A stretch of DNA of 18,899 nt, from positions 1 to 18,899 of the forward strand of contig DALYDM010000012.1 of NCBI GenBank assembly GCA_031973235.1, read 5' to 3'. The position numbers and the translations under genes were made by a program. Source of the DNA: JAGOQQ01 sp031973235 (GTDB lineage Bacteria; Patescibacteriota; Minisyncoccia; Phycocordibacterales; UBA9973). This document shows positions 8,308-16,500 of the stretch, in pieces (position 1 is the stretch's first letter; each line of letters opens with the position of its first letter). The notes under the pieces were generated by a model that saw only the letters and a program-made list of their open reading frames with translations, was not told the DNA's origin and ran no database searches.

Positions 8308-9126
8308 TTAATTAATTACCGAATAATAATTTTTCTTTTTTTCAATAAAACCTTCTTGAACAAGCTCCTGTATTTTTTCTTGTATCATATTTTTTTTATT
8401 TTTCAAAAAGGGAATCTCATACATTTCATCCAAAGTCATTTTATGACTTTGCAATATCTGTCTTAGCAATATACTTCTCACTTGTCGACCAGATCCTTGA
8501 AACTTAGTTTGTTTTCGATAGTGAGAACTTTTTATATTCTTTACTTTATGAATCTTTTTGAGCATTACCCCATAATCCATAAGTGCATAGTACCACTCAC
8601 GAGGATTACTTCTGTCTAGTGTGCTCTCGACAAGTCGTAAAATATCTTTGTCATGAACCAATCCCTTTGAGTTTTTAAAAAAATAATCAAGGTACACAGT
8701 TCTGATATTGGTTTCAATAAATACTAACGGTGCATTATATGAAAATGTGATTATCGCCTTGGAAGTATAGTCCCCAATCCCAGGCAATTCCAATAGAACC
8801 TCTGGTTCCTTAGGTAGATGCCCGTCATAAAGCCCTACGACCTCCTCTGCTGCACGTTTTAGATTCAAACCTCTCCTATTATATCCAAGACCTTGCCAGC
8901 TCTCCAGGACGTCTTTTTGGCTCGCAGACGCAAGAGAAAATACTGTTGGAAAACGTTTCAAAAATGCCTGATATTTGGGCACAACGCGATCAGTTTGAGT
9001 TTGCTGAAGCATTACCTCAGAAACCCATATACGATATGGGTTCTTTGTTTTCCTCCATGGAAAATCTCTCTTATTTTTCTGGTAGTAATCCCAAATAGTT
9101 TTCTGGAATTTTTTTATATTTCTCAT
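8308..9126 (-). CDS. mutY: MutY-like adenine DNA glycosylase lacking the iron-sulfur cluster
   Basis: A 272-residue HhH-GPD DNA glycosylase, most like MutY, which removes adenine paired with 8-oxoguanine. The MutY start motif WVSEVMLQQTQ carries the catalytic glutamate (E37), and the helix-hairpin-helix LPGIGDYT is at residues 114-121. Where MutY normally has the catalytic aspartate in LDGNVKRV, this protein has IETNIRTV, a glutamate at position 138. The four cysteines of the usual C-terminal 4Fe-4S loop are absent; the whole protein has no cysteine. The NUDIX-like C-terminal domain is also missing. In its place residues 208-272 look like a small winged helix (GSGRQVRS...IQELVQEGFIEKK). The start overlaps the M3 peptidase stop as ATGA. 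Specificity may differ from classical MutY. Confidence 0.82.
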   Translation of the reverse strand: MRNIKKFQKTIWDYYQKNKRDFPWRKTKNPYRIWVSEVMLQQTQTDRVVPKYQAFLKRFPTVFSLASASQKDVLESWQGLGYNRRGLNLKRAAEEVVGLYDGHLPKEPEVLLELPGIGDYTSKAIITFSYNAPLVFIETNIRTVYLDYFFKNSKGLVHDKDILRLVESTLDRSNPREWYYALMDYGVMLKKIHKVKNIKSSHYRKQTKFQGSGRQVRSILLRQILQSHKMTLDEMYEIPFLKNKKNMIQEKIQELVQEGFIEKKKNYYSVIN

Positions 9127-11072
9127 ATTCCCAACTCTTTCAAAAACGCTTTGTTTGATGGCTCTCGCCCGAGAAAGTCTCGGAGTAATTCCATTTCATT
9201 TTTTAGTGCACCTCGTTCAAATATTTTCTGACGCACTTTTTTCCCGAGTTCACTATTAAATATTCCTTGCTTTTTAAATTCACCAAACACCTCATGTGCA
9301 TATACAAGTGACCAAAGATAACTATAATACCCTGATTCATATCCGTGCATTATATGTCCAAAACTTGCAGGAAAAAGGGATTTTTTTGATGGAGCAATTC
9401 CAGTAAATTTCGTACGTAACAAGGAATTATATGTTGCCAAATTTTTAACATTCTTGGTATGAATATCTTGATCAAAAATTCCAAATGTAACCTGTCCAGC
9501 AACACCATTTCCAGCGAGAAAATCTTTTGTACTCAACATTTTTTCAACCAACTCAACTGGAATTTTTTTTCCTGTTTGATAGTGCTTACCAAGCATGCCA
9601 ATAACTTCTTTATCCCACGCCCATTGTTCAAAAAATTGCGATGGCACTTCCACGAAATCCCATGCTACTTGAAACCCACCAAGTGATGCGTATGGTTGCT
9701 GTGTTGATATACCGTGTAATGCATGTCCAAATTCATGAAATAGTGTAACAACATCTCCATGTGAAATTATTGACGGTGAATCTTTTGTTGGCTTCGCAAA
9801 ATTACACACCAATGCCATAATCGGCAACACTGTCTTTGTATTTTCAATTCTTCTATCACGAACCTCTGTCACACATGCATGACCATATTTCCCTTCACGA
9901 GGGAAAAGGTCTACTACGATATACCCAATCACGTTTTTTCCAACTTTCGCCTCCAAGACAAAAACATCTTTATCCCACACTGGCATTTTGACTGGTATTA
10001 GGCTAATTCCAAACACTTTCTTAACAATAGTAAATAGAGTCTTAACAACATAATTCATTTCAAAATATTCACGAACAACTTTTGAATCAACTGCGAAATG
10101 CTCTTTCTTGTACTCTTCACTTAAGTACGCTGATTCAAAATACTTTACACTTGAATCATCTTTAAAACGCTCTTTTTTATACTTTGCAAGAAGTTCTAAA
10201 TCACTCTTTGATCGCTGTGAGACTTTTTCCCAAAGGTCGTTTTCAAAATTCATTACTGTCTTGTAATTCCTAGCCATTCTTCGCTCTATTTGATAATCAG
10301 TAAAATTTGCATACCCAAGAAGACTTGCAAGCTCCTTTCGCAGCGCAATAGTTTTCTCCATAAGCACCAGATTTTCTTTTCCACCTTTTTGAGCAAACAA
10401 GTCAGCCAACTCTTTACGCTTTTTTGCATTTTTTGCTTGTGCCATAAATGGCAACATGTGAGGATACTGAAGTGTGACTTTATATTTGCCGTTCTTATGT
10501 TCGAGGGACTCAATATAATTTTCTGAAAGACCCTCAAGTTCATCCTTGGTCATCCACAAGTGTGCGTTCCAATCATTCAAACGCTTATCAAAATCAGAAC
10601 CATATTTTGAAATAAGATTTTTTATTTCTTTGACTCGCTTGAAATCTTTTACAGACAAATCAAAACCCATTCGCTTATACGTAGCATAATATTCATCAAG
10701 GAGTTTTTTATCAGCATCACGTACTGGTTGGTGATGTTCATGCACATACTTAAGAGCAAAATAAATTTTTTTATTGTAAATAATTTGAAGTGATTTTTTA
10801 TTGGTCCATTCAATCATTTTCTTCGTCATCTCTCGAACTTTTTTATCTGGAGATAAATTTTTGAGAACCTCCATTGGGCGCAGTACATCATTTCCTTTTG
10901 TTTCGACAGACTCAATTGCAAGGACAACTGATTCAAAGTTTTGCTTAGTCTGCGGGAGTTTGGCAATTTTTTCATATACTTTCTTTTTGTCAGAAAGTGC
11001 CTTTTCTGCCTCTTGTTTAATCTGTGCTGGAGTCCATTTTACAAACGAAAAATACTGTTGGATGTCTTTCAT
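9123..11072 (-). CDS. M3-family oligoendopeptidase
   Basis: A 649-residue zinc peptidase of family M3 (thimet oligopeptidase, Dcp and PepF relatives) that cuts short peptides, probably in the cytosol as no signal peptide is present. The zinc site is HEFGH (residues 446-450), and the third ligand E475 in the DFVEVPSQ segment is 29 residues on, the family spacing. The C-terminal HGYESGYYSYLWS segment also fits M3. I chose the ATG at 11072. The frame is open to 11153, but those 27 codons would translate the upstream terminator hairpin and the promoter. With this start a TTGCGT/TAAAAT promoter ends 7 bases before the ATG, predicting a leaderless mRNA. It heads an operon with mutY and htrA and may degrade peptides captured by the binding protein at 585 (inference). 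Confidence 0.92.
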   Translation of the reverse strand: MKDIQQYFSFVKWTPAQIKQEAEKALSDKKKVYEKIAKLPQTKQNFESVVLAIESVETKGNDVLRPMEVLKNLSPDKKVREMTKKMIEWTNKKSLQIIYNKKIYFALKYVHEHHQPVRDADKKLLDEYYATYKRMGFDLSVKDFKRVKEIKNLISKYGSDFDKRLNDWNAHLWMTKDELEGLSENYIESLEHKNGKYKVTLQYPHMLPFMAQAKNAKKRKELADLFAQKGGKENLVLMEKTIALRKELASLLGYANFTDYQIERRMARNYKTVMNFENDLWEKVSQRSKSDLELLAKYKKERFKDDSSVKYFESAYLSEEYKKEHFAVDSKVVREYFEMNYVVKTLFTIVKKVFGISLIPVKMPVWDKDVFVLEAKVGKNVIGYIVVDLFPREGKYGHACVTEVRDRRIENTKTVLPIMALVCNFAKPTKDSPSIISHGDVVTLFHEFGHALHGISTQQPYASLGGFQVAWDFVEVPSQFFEQWAWDKEVIGMLGKHYQTGKKIPVELVEKMLSTKDFLAGNGVAGQVTFGIFDQDIHTKNVKNLATYNSLLRTKFTGIAPSKKSLFPASFGHIMHGYESGYYSYLWSLVYAHEVFGEFKKQGIFNSELGKKVRQKIFERGALKNEMELLRDFLGREPSNKAFLKELGI

Positions 11073-11079
11073 GTACGTT

Positions 11080-11108
11080 ATTTTACTTGGAAATGTCCCC
11101 GAACGCAA
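11080..11108 (-). promoter_or_regulatory. Leaderless-type promoter of the M3-mutY-htrA operon
   Basis: Minus-strand TTGCGT (11103-11108) and TAAAAT (11080-11085) lie 17 bases apart. The -10 ends 7 bases before the M3 ATG, so the transcript should begin at or beside the start codon. The -35 box lies within the outer stem of the upstream terminator. Confidence 0.6.
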
Positions 11109-11137
11109 AAGTCCCCACACGTGGGGACTTTTGCGTT
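11102..11137 (-). terminator. Terminator after the CAP-protein gene
   Basis: Near-perfect inverted repeat: 11102-11118 pairs with 11121-11137 (17 bp), realistically with a 4-base loop. The core is AAAAGTCCCC/GGGGACTTTT. On the minus strand it starts at the CAP stop codon (11137-11139), and its far edge supplies the -35 box of the next operon. Confidence 0.85.
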
Positions 11138-12165
11138 TATATAAATTTATCAAACAAAATAAATGAGTGATTCAGAATCCACAATCCAAACAATACAAGA
11201 AACACAAGGAGTCCAAGAATAAAATGCTTGTAATGCCGAATTCGAACTTCGTGTATTAAAAATACCAATAAACCAAATGAGACAATCACCATAAGTACTA
11301 TCAACACATAACTCACTATGAGTGGTTGATTTGCAAGAATACGCTCAAAAGTCGTTGAATACTTTGGTGCAGTTTTTGGGGCTACAAGTTCATTTTGGAT
11401 TGGTATATCAATCAATGAATTACTTTCGTTTTGTGCAACAACAAGAGTATCATCTTTAAATATTTCTTGTACGTACACTGTACTCTCATCATCAGTTTCT
11501 GATGCTTGCGCTGAAAGCACGCTCGCAGACTGGTTTGAAAGTGCGACAGAATTTTTTGTATCAGTACTTTTTGTTACTTTCGTTACTGGTGTAGTGTTTG
11601 GCTTAATTTTAGGCTTCCCAAACATCTGAACCACATATGTAGTTTCTTTGCCTTTTCGAATACCCTTTTTTGTAGCTATTCCGATTTCTGTGAAATGTTC
11701 ATCGATAATATTCGCTTTGTGCGTTGGAGAATTCAACCATCCATTATTTACTTCTTCTGACTCAGAAAAACCCACAGCAAGATTTTCTCCTGCATACGAA
11801 AAAGAATATCCTGCTTTTTTAAACCAATACCAAGGCGTGAGTCCTTCAGGACTTGTGTGTGCAAAATAATTTTTTGATACCATGTCGTTTACTTTCATGG
11901 TTGCAGCATCTACGAGGGTTGGATTTATGGTGAGTATTGGCTTCTTTTCTTTAATTCGATTTGCATTAGTTAAATCAACAAGTACCGAACTATACACATT
12001 TCCAAGTAATGACGTTGAGGTGATGAGATAAGAACTTCCAAAAGAGGTTACGCTTAACACAAGTGCAACAACTAGCATTGAAACCAAAGTCACCTCTCTT
12101 AAAATATGAGGTTTGTGGTCATTTTCGCTATGAGGAATAAAATAATCTCTAAACAGCTTTCGCAT
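11137..12165 (-). CDS. Membrane-anchored CAP (SCP/PR1) domain protein
   Basis: A 342-residue envelope protein. A cytoplasmic N-terminus with a His/Asn/Asp-rich stretch leads to a membrane helix at about residues 25-50, then an extracellular CAP domain (about 60-185) with the motifs YFAHTSPEG, YAGENLA and W-x-NSPTHKANI, and a GIATKKG-type end strand. A Thr/Ser-rich linker (190-280) follows, then two membrane helices (about 284-306 and 312-333). CAP proteins in bacteria are often surface exposed, but their activity is poorly defined, so no reaction is assigned. A consensus TATAAT ends 6 bases before the ATG, predicting a leaderless mRNA. Read-through from the sortase operon is also possible because no terminator lies between. 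Confidence 0.88.
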   Translation of the reverse strand: MRKLFRDYFIPHSENDHKPHILREVTLVSMLVVALVLSVTSFGSSYLITSTSLLGNVYSSVLVDLTNANRIKEKKPILTINPTLVDAATMKVNDMVSKNYFAHTSPEGLTPWYWFKKAGYSFSYAGENLAVGFSESEEVNNGWLNSPTHKANIIDEHFTEIGIATKKGIRKGKETTYVVQMFGKPKIKPNTTPVTKVTKSTDTKNSVALSNQSASVLSAQASETDDESTVYVQEIFKDDTLVVAQNESNSLIDIPIQNELVAPKTAPKYSTTFERILANQPLIVSYVLIVLMVIVSFGLLVFLIHEVRIRHYKHFILGLLVFLVLFGLWILNHSFILFDKFI

Positions 12166-12171
12166 ATTTTA

Positions 12172-12199
12172 ATTATACCATATTTAAATAAATAATCAA
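12172..12199 (-). promoter_or_regulatory. Consensus leaderless promoter of the CAP gene
   Basis: Minus-strand TTGATT (12194-12199), 16-base spacer, perfect TATAAT (12172-12177), then 6 bases to the ATG at 12165. The start of transcription should fall on or next to the start codon. The -35 begins just after the stop codon of the preceding gene. It is the clearest promoter in the window. Confidence 0.72.
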
Positions 12200-12201
12200 G
12201 T

Positions 12202-12825
12202 CTATTCTTGTCTTTGTACACTCTCACTCACATTGGCAACAGAATTTACAAAATTTGCACTGTAATTATATCGCGCATAAAAAAAGAACCCTGTGACTAG
12301 TACAATCAAGCCAATCAAAAATGCCATTCTTTGATACTCCCCTTTGATAATAATATGAAGCTTACTATCTGTGAGCACAGAATTTTCGAGTTCTTCGAGT
12401 GTCTCAATTTTTTCCTCTATCACATCAAGAACCTCTTTGTCCTTTTTGATAAGTTGATCGACAGTGACAGAAGGTACTGATTCGAGGACTTCAACCTCTT
12501 CAAGTACATGCGATTCTTGTTCTTTAGCTTTTTTTAGTTCATTTTGCTCAGCTTTAACCTTTTGTGATTTTTCGTACTCTTTTGAAAGTTCTTGATACTG
12601 AATAAGTAGTGGAACAAATGGATGTGAGGATTCAATTTTTTTCAGTTCTTTAATCGAAACAGAAACACCTGACTTCGTTGAAAGCAGTCCATCATACGGT
12701 AATTTTAAGACATCAAATAGAAAATGACGTAAATTCTTTGGTGTATCAATTCGATGCTCACCTACAATGTGTGCCAATTCATTTTCCAATATTTTGAGTT
12801 GTTTTTTAATTTCTTTAGTATTCAT
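12202..12825 (-). CDS. Tail-anchored protein with a DNA polymerase I thumb-like segment
   Basis: A 207-residue protein of three parts. Residues 9-84 resemble the thumb segment of family A DNA polymerases. As I recall that family, the order is: LE-x-E...AG, then NS-x-x-QL-x-x-x-LF-x-x-LGLP, then KT-x-x-G-x-ST, then HP-x-x-x-x-ILQYREL-x-K. Here the same order reads LENELAHIVGE, DTPKNLRHFLFDVLKLP (27-43), STKSGVSVSIKEL (49-61) and HPFVPLLIQYQELSK (68-82). Residues 84-150 are a Glu/Lys coiled coil. One membrane helix (about 167-184) and a short tail end it. Charge suggests the N-terminal part is cytoplasmic. No polymerase active-site motif is present, so it cannot polymerise. It sits 11 bases after the sortase gene, probably in its operon. 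The thumb similarity is seen by eye; the function is unknown. Confidence 0.72.
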   Translation of the reverse strand: MNTKEIKKQLKILENELAHIVGEHRIDTPKNLRHFLFDVLKLPYDGLLSTKSGVSVSIKELKKIESSHPFVPLLIQYQELSKEYEKSQKVKAEQNELKKAKEQESHVLEEVEVLESVPSVTVDQLIKKDKEVLDVIEEKIETLEELENSVLTDSKLHIIIKGEYQRMAFLIGLIVLVTGFFFYARYNYSANFVNSVANVSESVQRQE

Positions 12826-12836
12826 ACAATATAAAT

Positions 12837-13439
12837 CTATTTATTTTCTTGAATCACTGGAAGTGCATGAACAACAAATCTATGACTTGCAGTCCAAAGC
12901 GGAGTGCACGTATATAGTGTAAGTCGATCATCTTCGGTCGGTGCCTCAATCTGAACTTGTGTTGGTAAAACAGTCTCCGTACTTTCTACTTTATAAGTAT
13001 ACAATACTCCATCCCAAACAACATATATCAGATCTCCTGCAACAAGTTTTGGCAAATGATAAAACGTACTTGCTCTATTTCCTCCAATTGTTGCATATCT
13101 ATGTGCAACTAAAACAGTATTTCCTCCTTTTTTTGGATCTCCAGTGGCAGGTCGGCGCCAGACCTTCTCATGAACCTGATTTATTGTCTGCGCTTCTATA
13201 ATGTTTTCACTTACACCTATTGAAGGTATATGCATATAGTTAATTCCATTTTTCAATGCCATATCAACCTCACTCGGCAGGGCTACTTCAGAATTATTTT
13301 TATCGTGATTTACAATATATGAAATTTCTGGAATATATGGCAGCAGTAAAACGACAATTGCAAGTATCACGCCCGTATACCACAAAATATCATTTATCAA
13401 TATCAATCGCTTGGCTTTCTTGTACAACGCTTCATTCAT
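12837..13439 (-). CDS. Sortase, class-E-like
   Basis: A 200-residue membrane transpeptidase that cuts a C-terminal sorting signal and links the substrate to an acceptor outside the membrane. A membrane helix at about residues 13-36 is followed by the sortase fold with all three active-site residues: H113 in VLVAHR, C178 in LYTCTP and R187 in SHRFVVHA. The TC-x-P...R-x-VVHA arrangement is closest to class E enzymes, which recognise LAxTG. The neighbouring surface protein ends in LAQTG, making it the likely substrate. The gene is separated from that substrate gene by a terminator and has its own extended -10 promoter. The acceptor is unknown, since cell-wall details cannot be read here. Confidence 0.9.
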   Translation of the reverse strand: MNEALYKKAKRLILINDILWYTGVILAIVVLLLPYIPEISYIVNHDKNNSEVALPSEVDMALKNGINYMHIPSIGVSENIIEAQTINQVHEKVWRRPATGDPKKGGNTVLVAHRYATIGGNRASTFYHLPKLVAGDLIYVVWDGVLYTYKVESTETVLPTQVQIEAPTEDDRLTLYTCTPLWTASHRFVVHALPVIQENK

Positions 13440-13445
13440 ATGTTT

Positions 13446-13454
13446 ATCATATCA
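13446..13454 (-). promoter_or_regulatory. Extended -10 promoter of the sortase gene
   Basis: Minus-strand TGATATGAT: an extended -10 (TGn before TATGAT, 13446-13451) ending 6 bases before the sortase ATG. No good -35 is present, which extended -10 promoters can tolerate. It starts just after the upstream terminator and predicts a leaderless mRNA. Confidence 0.5.
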
Positions 13455-13456
13455 AA

Positions 13457-13485
13457 CAAAAAGACCCATACTATGGGTCTTTTTG
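13457..13485 (-). terminator. Terminator after the LAQTG surface-protein gene
   Basis: Stem of 12 bp (13457-13468 paired with 13474-13485) with a 5-base loop. AAAAAGACCC and GGGTCTTTTT form the arms, so the T-run is part of the stem. It separates the substrate gene from the sortase gene. Confidence 0.82.
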
Positions 13486-13510
13486 AATCAATTCTGTGTA
13501 TAAACAAGCA

Positions 13511-16500
13511 TTATGCAAGTTTTTTGTCTTCTTTACGTCGTGCAAGAATGAAGATCATCAATGCAACTAGTGCTACAAAAGAGATTGGTGAGAAATCAAT
13601 TCCAGTTTGAGCCAGTGTCGCACCAAGGACTTCTCCGTCGGCAGTTTTTTCACCAAGAACTTCTCCTGTATTTGAAGATGTTCCTCGACTTCCAGAACGA
13701 GATGAACTTCCGCCACTACTACCTCCTCCATTTGATCCACCATCTGTTTCTTCAATTACTGTACATGAAGTTGAACAAGTTGAACTTCCATCTGGTCCGG
13801 CATCACATGCTTCACCTTCGTCAAGCACACCATCTCCACATGACTCTCCTTCTCCGCCATTTCCACCATCATCATCTTCAACACATCGTACTGAAACTGA
13901 GTCCACAAATGTTCCAAGCGAATCACTTGTGTCTGTATTTACGAATGCAACACGTGTTGTTGCTGAAGTTGCAACAAATGATACAGAATCATCAGTCCAT
14001 GAAGTATTTGTAAGTGAAGTTCCATCTTGTGATTGAGTATCTACTTCTGCTCCATCAACAGAAACCGAAAGCATGTTTGATGCTACACCTGGTCGTGGTG
14101 AGAAAGAATAACCAATTGTATATGTTTGACCAATTACAGTTGGAATATCTTGGTAGATTTTTGTTGATTCATTTCCATCAAGTTCAGCAAACTGATCACC
14201 TTCTTTTGGAGTCCATGATGAGTACCCAGCTTGCAACTCAAGTCCTGGATTTGGATTCAAAGAAATGTATTCTGCAATCCAATCAAGTCCTGATGTGAGA
14301 TTTGCTACTATTTCCCAATCGCCACCATTTCCTGTCACAATTGGAGATTCAAATCCTCCATTTGATATAAGGTTGATTTCTGGATTACATATTGGGTTTT
14401 CATTGTCATCTTCAAATGTACATTGTTCTGTACAGTTTTCACCGCCATCACATTGTTCACCTTCCTCAACGACGTCATTTCCACATTGTGGATTTTCGTC
14501 TACACACTGCTCGGTTGGTTCATAGTGCACGTAGAATGCATCATCAGCTGAGTCTGTAGAGAACCAGAAGTGAGCATTTCCATCTGCCATCCAATATTCA
14601 TCATTTGTTGGACTATATGGGAATGGTGAATATGATCCATCTGTTGGTCGTTCTACTTTATTATTTCCAGAAAGGTCGTTTTCTAGTGAGAGAATTGTTC
14701 CATTTGAAAGCTCAACATATCCATCGACATGCTCACGGTTTCCTTGTTGTTGAGTAAATTGACTTTGGATAAGTACACGAAGCTTGTTGTCGGCATATCG
14801 TTGTACAGCGACACCTGGGACATTGTCATAATTACCTTCCATCACAGGATCCACAACATTTAGCGGGAACCAAGTTCCTGATGCGATTGATGTTGTACCT
14901 CCTACGAATACATTTGATGATGCATCTCCGTTTCCACCAAATCCAAATTTATTTGTATTTGCAAAATTCTCAATAACAACACGTGCCATAAGCGGCTCTG
15001 GGATACATTCTCCATCATCTTCAAGTGTACATTGTTCTGTACAGTTTTCACCACCATCACACTCTTCTGATGTTTGATTTATGATTCCATCTCCGCATGT
15101 TGGTGCTGGATCTTCATCACCACAAGATTCTACTGTGTAGTCGAGTTGGTATACAGTTCCTGCTGGATTGCTTTCAGGATTTTGATCACCTGCCATGTTT
15201 GTTACTTCAACTTCAAGATAATTTCCTCCGTTGTTGAAATAATTTAGTTCACCGTTTGTGAATACGTGAGTTTTTGTTGCACCATAGTTAAATTCAGTTG
15301 CATCTTCGAGAAGTGTCGCGTTTCCATTGTCCTTATTGAGCCATGCCTTAAATTGATTATCGGCAGCAAGTGTAAGTGTTGCTGAAGTGACAACTCCATC
15401 TACTGGATCAGAAGGTGTAAGGAAATACTGTTTGAATGTCTTCGTTTCGTTTACGAGTGGTGTTTCTACGTGAAATGCATTCCAAATCCATGTTGCACCT
15501 GGAATTGAAGTCCATGCACCATGAACAAATGTTGCTACAGCATTAAGTCCTGTTTCTTTCACGATTGCTGAAGTATCACTCTTGAGGTGGTATGTTGTTG
15601 AAATAGGATTTTCACATTGCTCGATTGGAGTAGAGTAGGTGTTTGCCACAACAAGTGTTCGAGTATGAGCATCACCAATTACGGGTGCACTCATTGTGAG
15701 AGTTATGTGTCCATCTCTTTTTTCATCACGGCCTGCATTGTTTTCAAGATTTCCATCAAACAAAGTTCCGTCATAGACATCAAGACCACCTGGATTACTT
15801 AGTCCATGTTTATCGTTGTATTTTGGTGCTGACCATCCATCTGTGTTTGAAATAGATTCTTCACCATAAAAATAACCAGAGTTTTGAATAGTTGAGAATG
15901 CAAGATTTGAATATGTAATACATTGTGAATCATTGATTCCATCTGTACCAAATTCTCCACTTCCATCAAACAAATCAGCATTAAGTGTCAATGGTGTAGT
16001 AAACACTGCTGAAGCAGGTGTTGCAATCACTGCTGCAGGACCAAAGTCACTATTTGAAAGCCAAGGAATTGTAAATGTTATTCCTGATGGAACTTCTGAA
16101 TTTAATGTTCCTTTTTCATCAAAAATTGCCTTACATACTCGAATTGAGCCAGCAATTGGATCTTCGTCATCACAATCTTTCTTTTGCTCACTGGTCAAAT
16201 CTTTATCATCACATGAATGCGTCATAGATGCCTCACTAGACTTTGCAACTGAAGATACTTCATTGTTGACATCACCTAGTACTTCACCATTTTCTGATTG
16301 ATTGTTTTCCTCTAAATCAGATGGGGAATTCTGATCATCACTTACTGATGTGTCAGATTCTTCATTGGATGCTGAAGAGTCATCTCGAACTTCCGAGGTG
16401 TCTTCGTCGCTATTGTGAGTATCACTTACCGAATCAGAACTTGAATCTGACTGTGATTCACGAACTGTGTCCGAATCAGAAACACTTGCTTCTTCTGCAC

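Noticed and set aside
9123..9126. Possible use of TGA as a sense codon (code 25)
   Set aside because: TGA ends the M3 gene exactly where mutY starts, and proteins here use TGG for Trp and keep normal lengths, so the standard bacterial code fits.
11113..11126. CCCCACACGTGGGG palindrome as a possible operator
   Set aside because: It is fully explained as the core of a terminator stem next to a stop codon.
11073..11153. Upstream ATG that would lengthen the M3 peptidase by 27 residues
   Set aside because: The added codons translate the CAP terminator hairpin and the promoter; the ATG at 11072 begins where the family begins.
13561..14298. Long plus-strand open frames opposite the surface-protein gene
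   Set aside because: Their products are Leu/His/Gln-rich low complexity, as expected from antisense reading of Ser/Asp/Glu/Gly/Thr codons. No start signal supports them.
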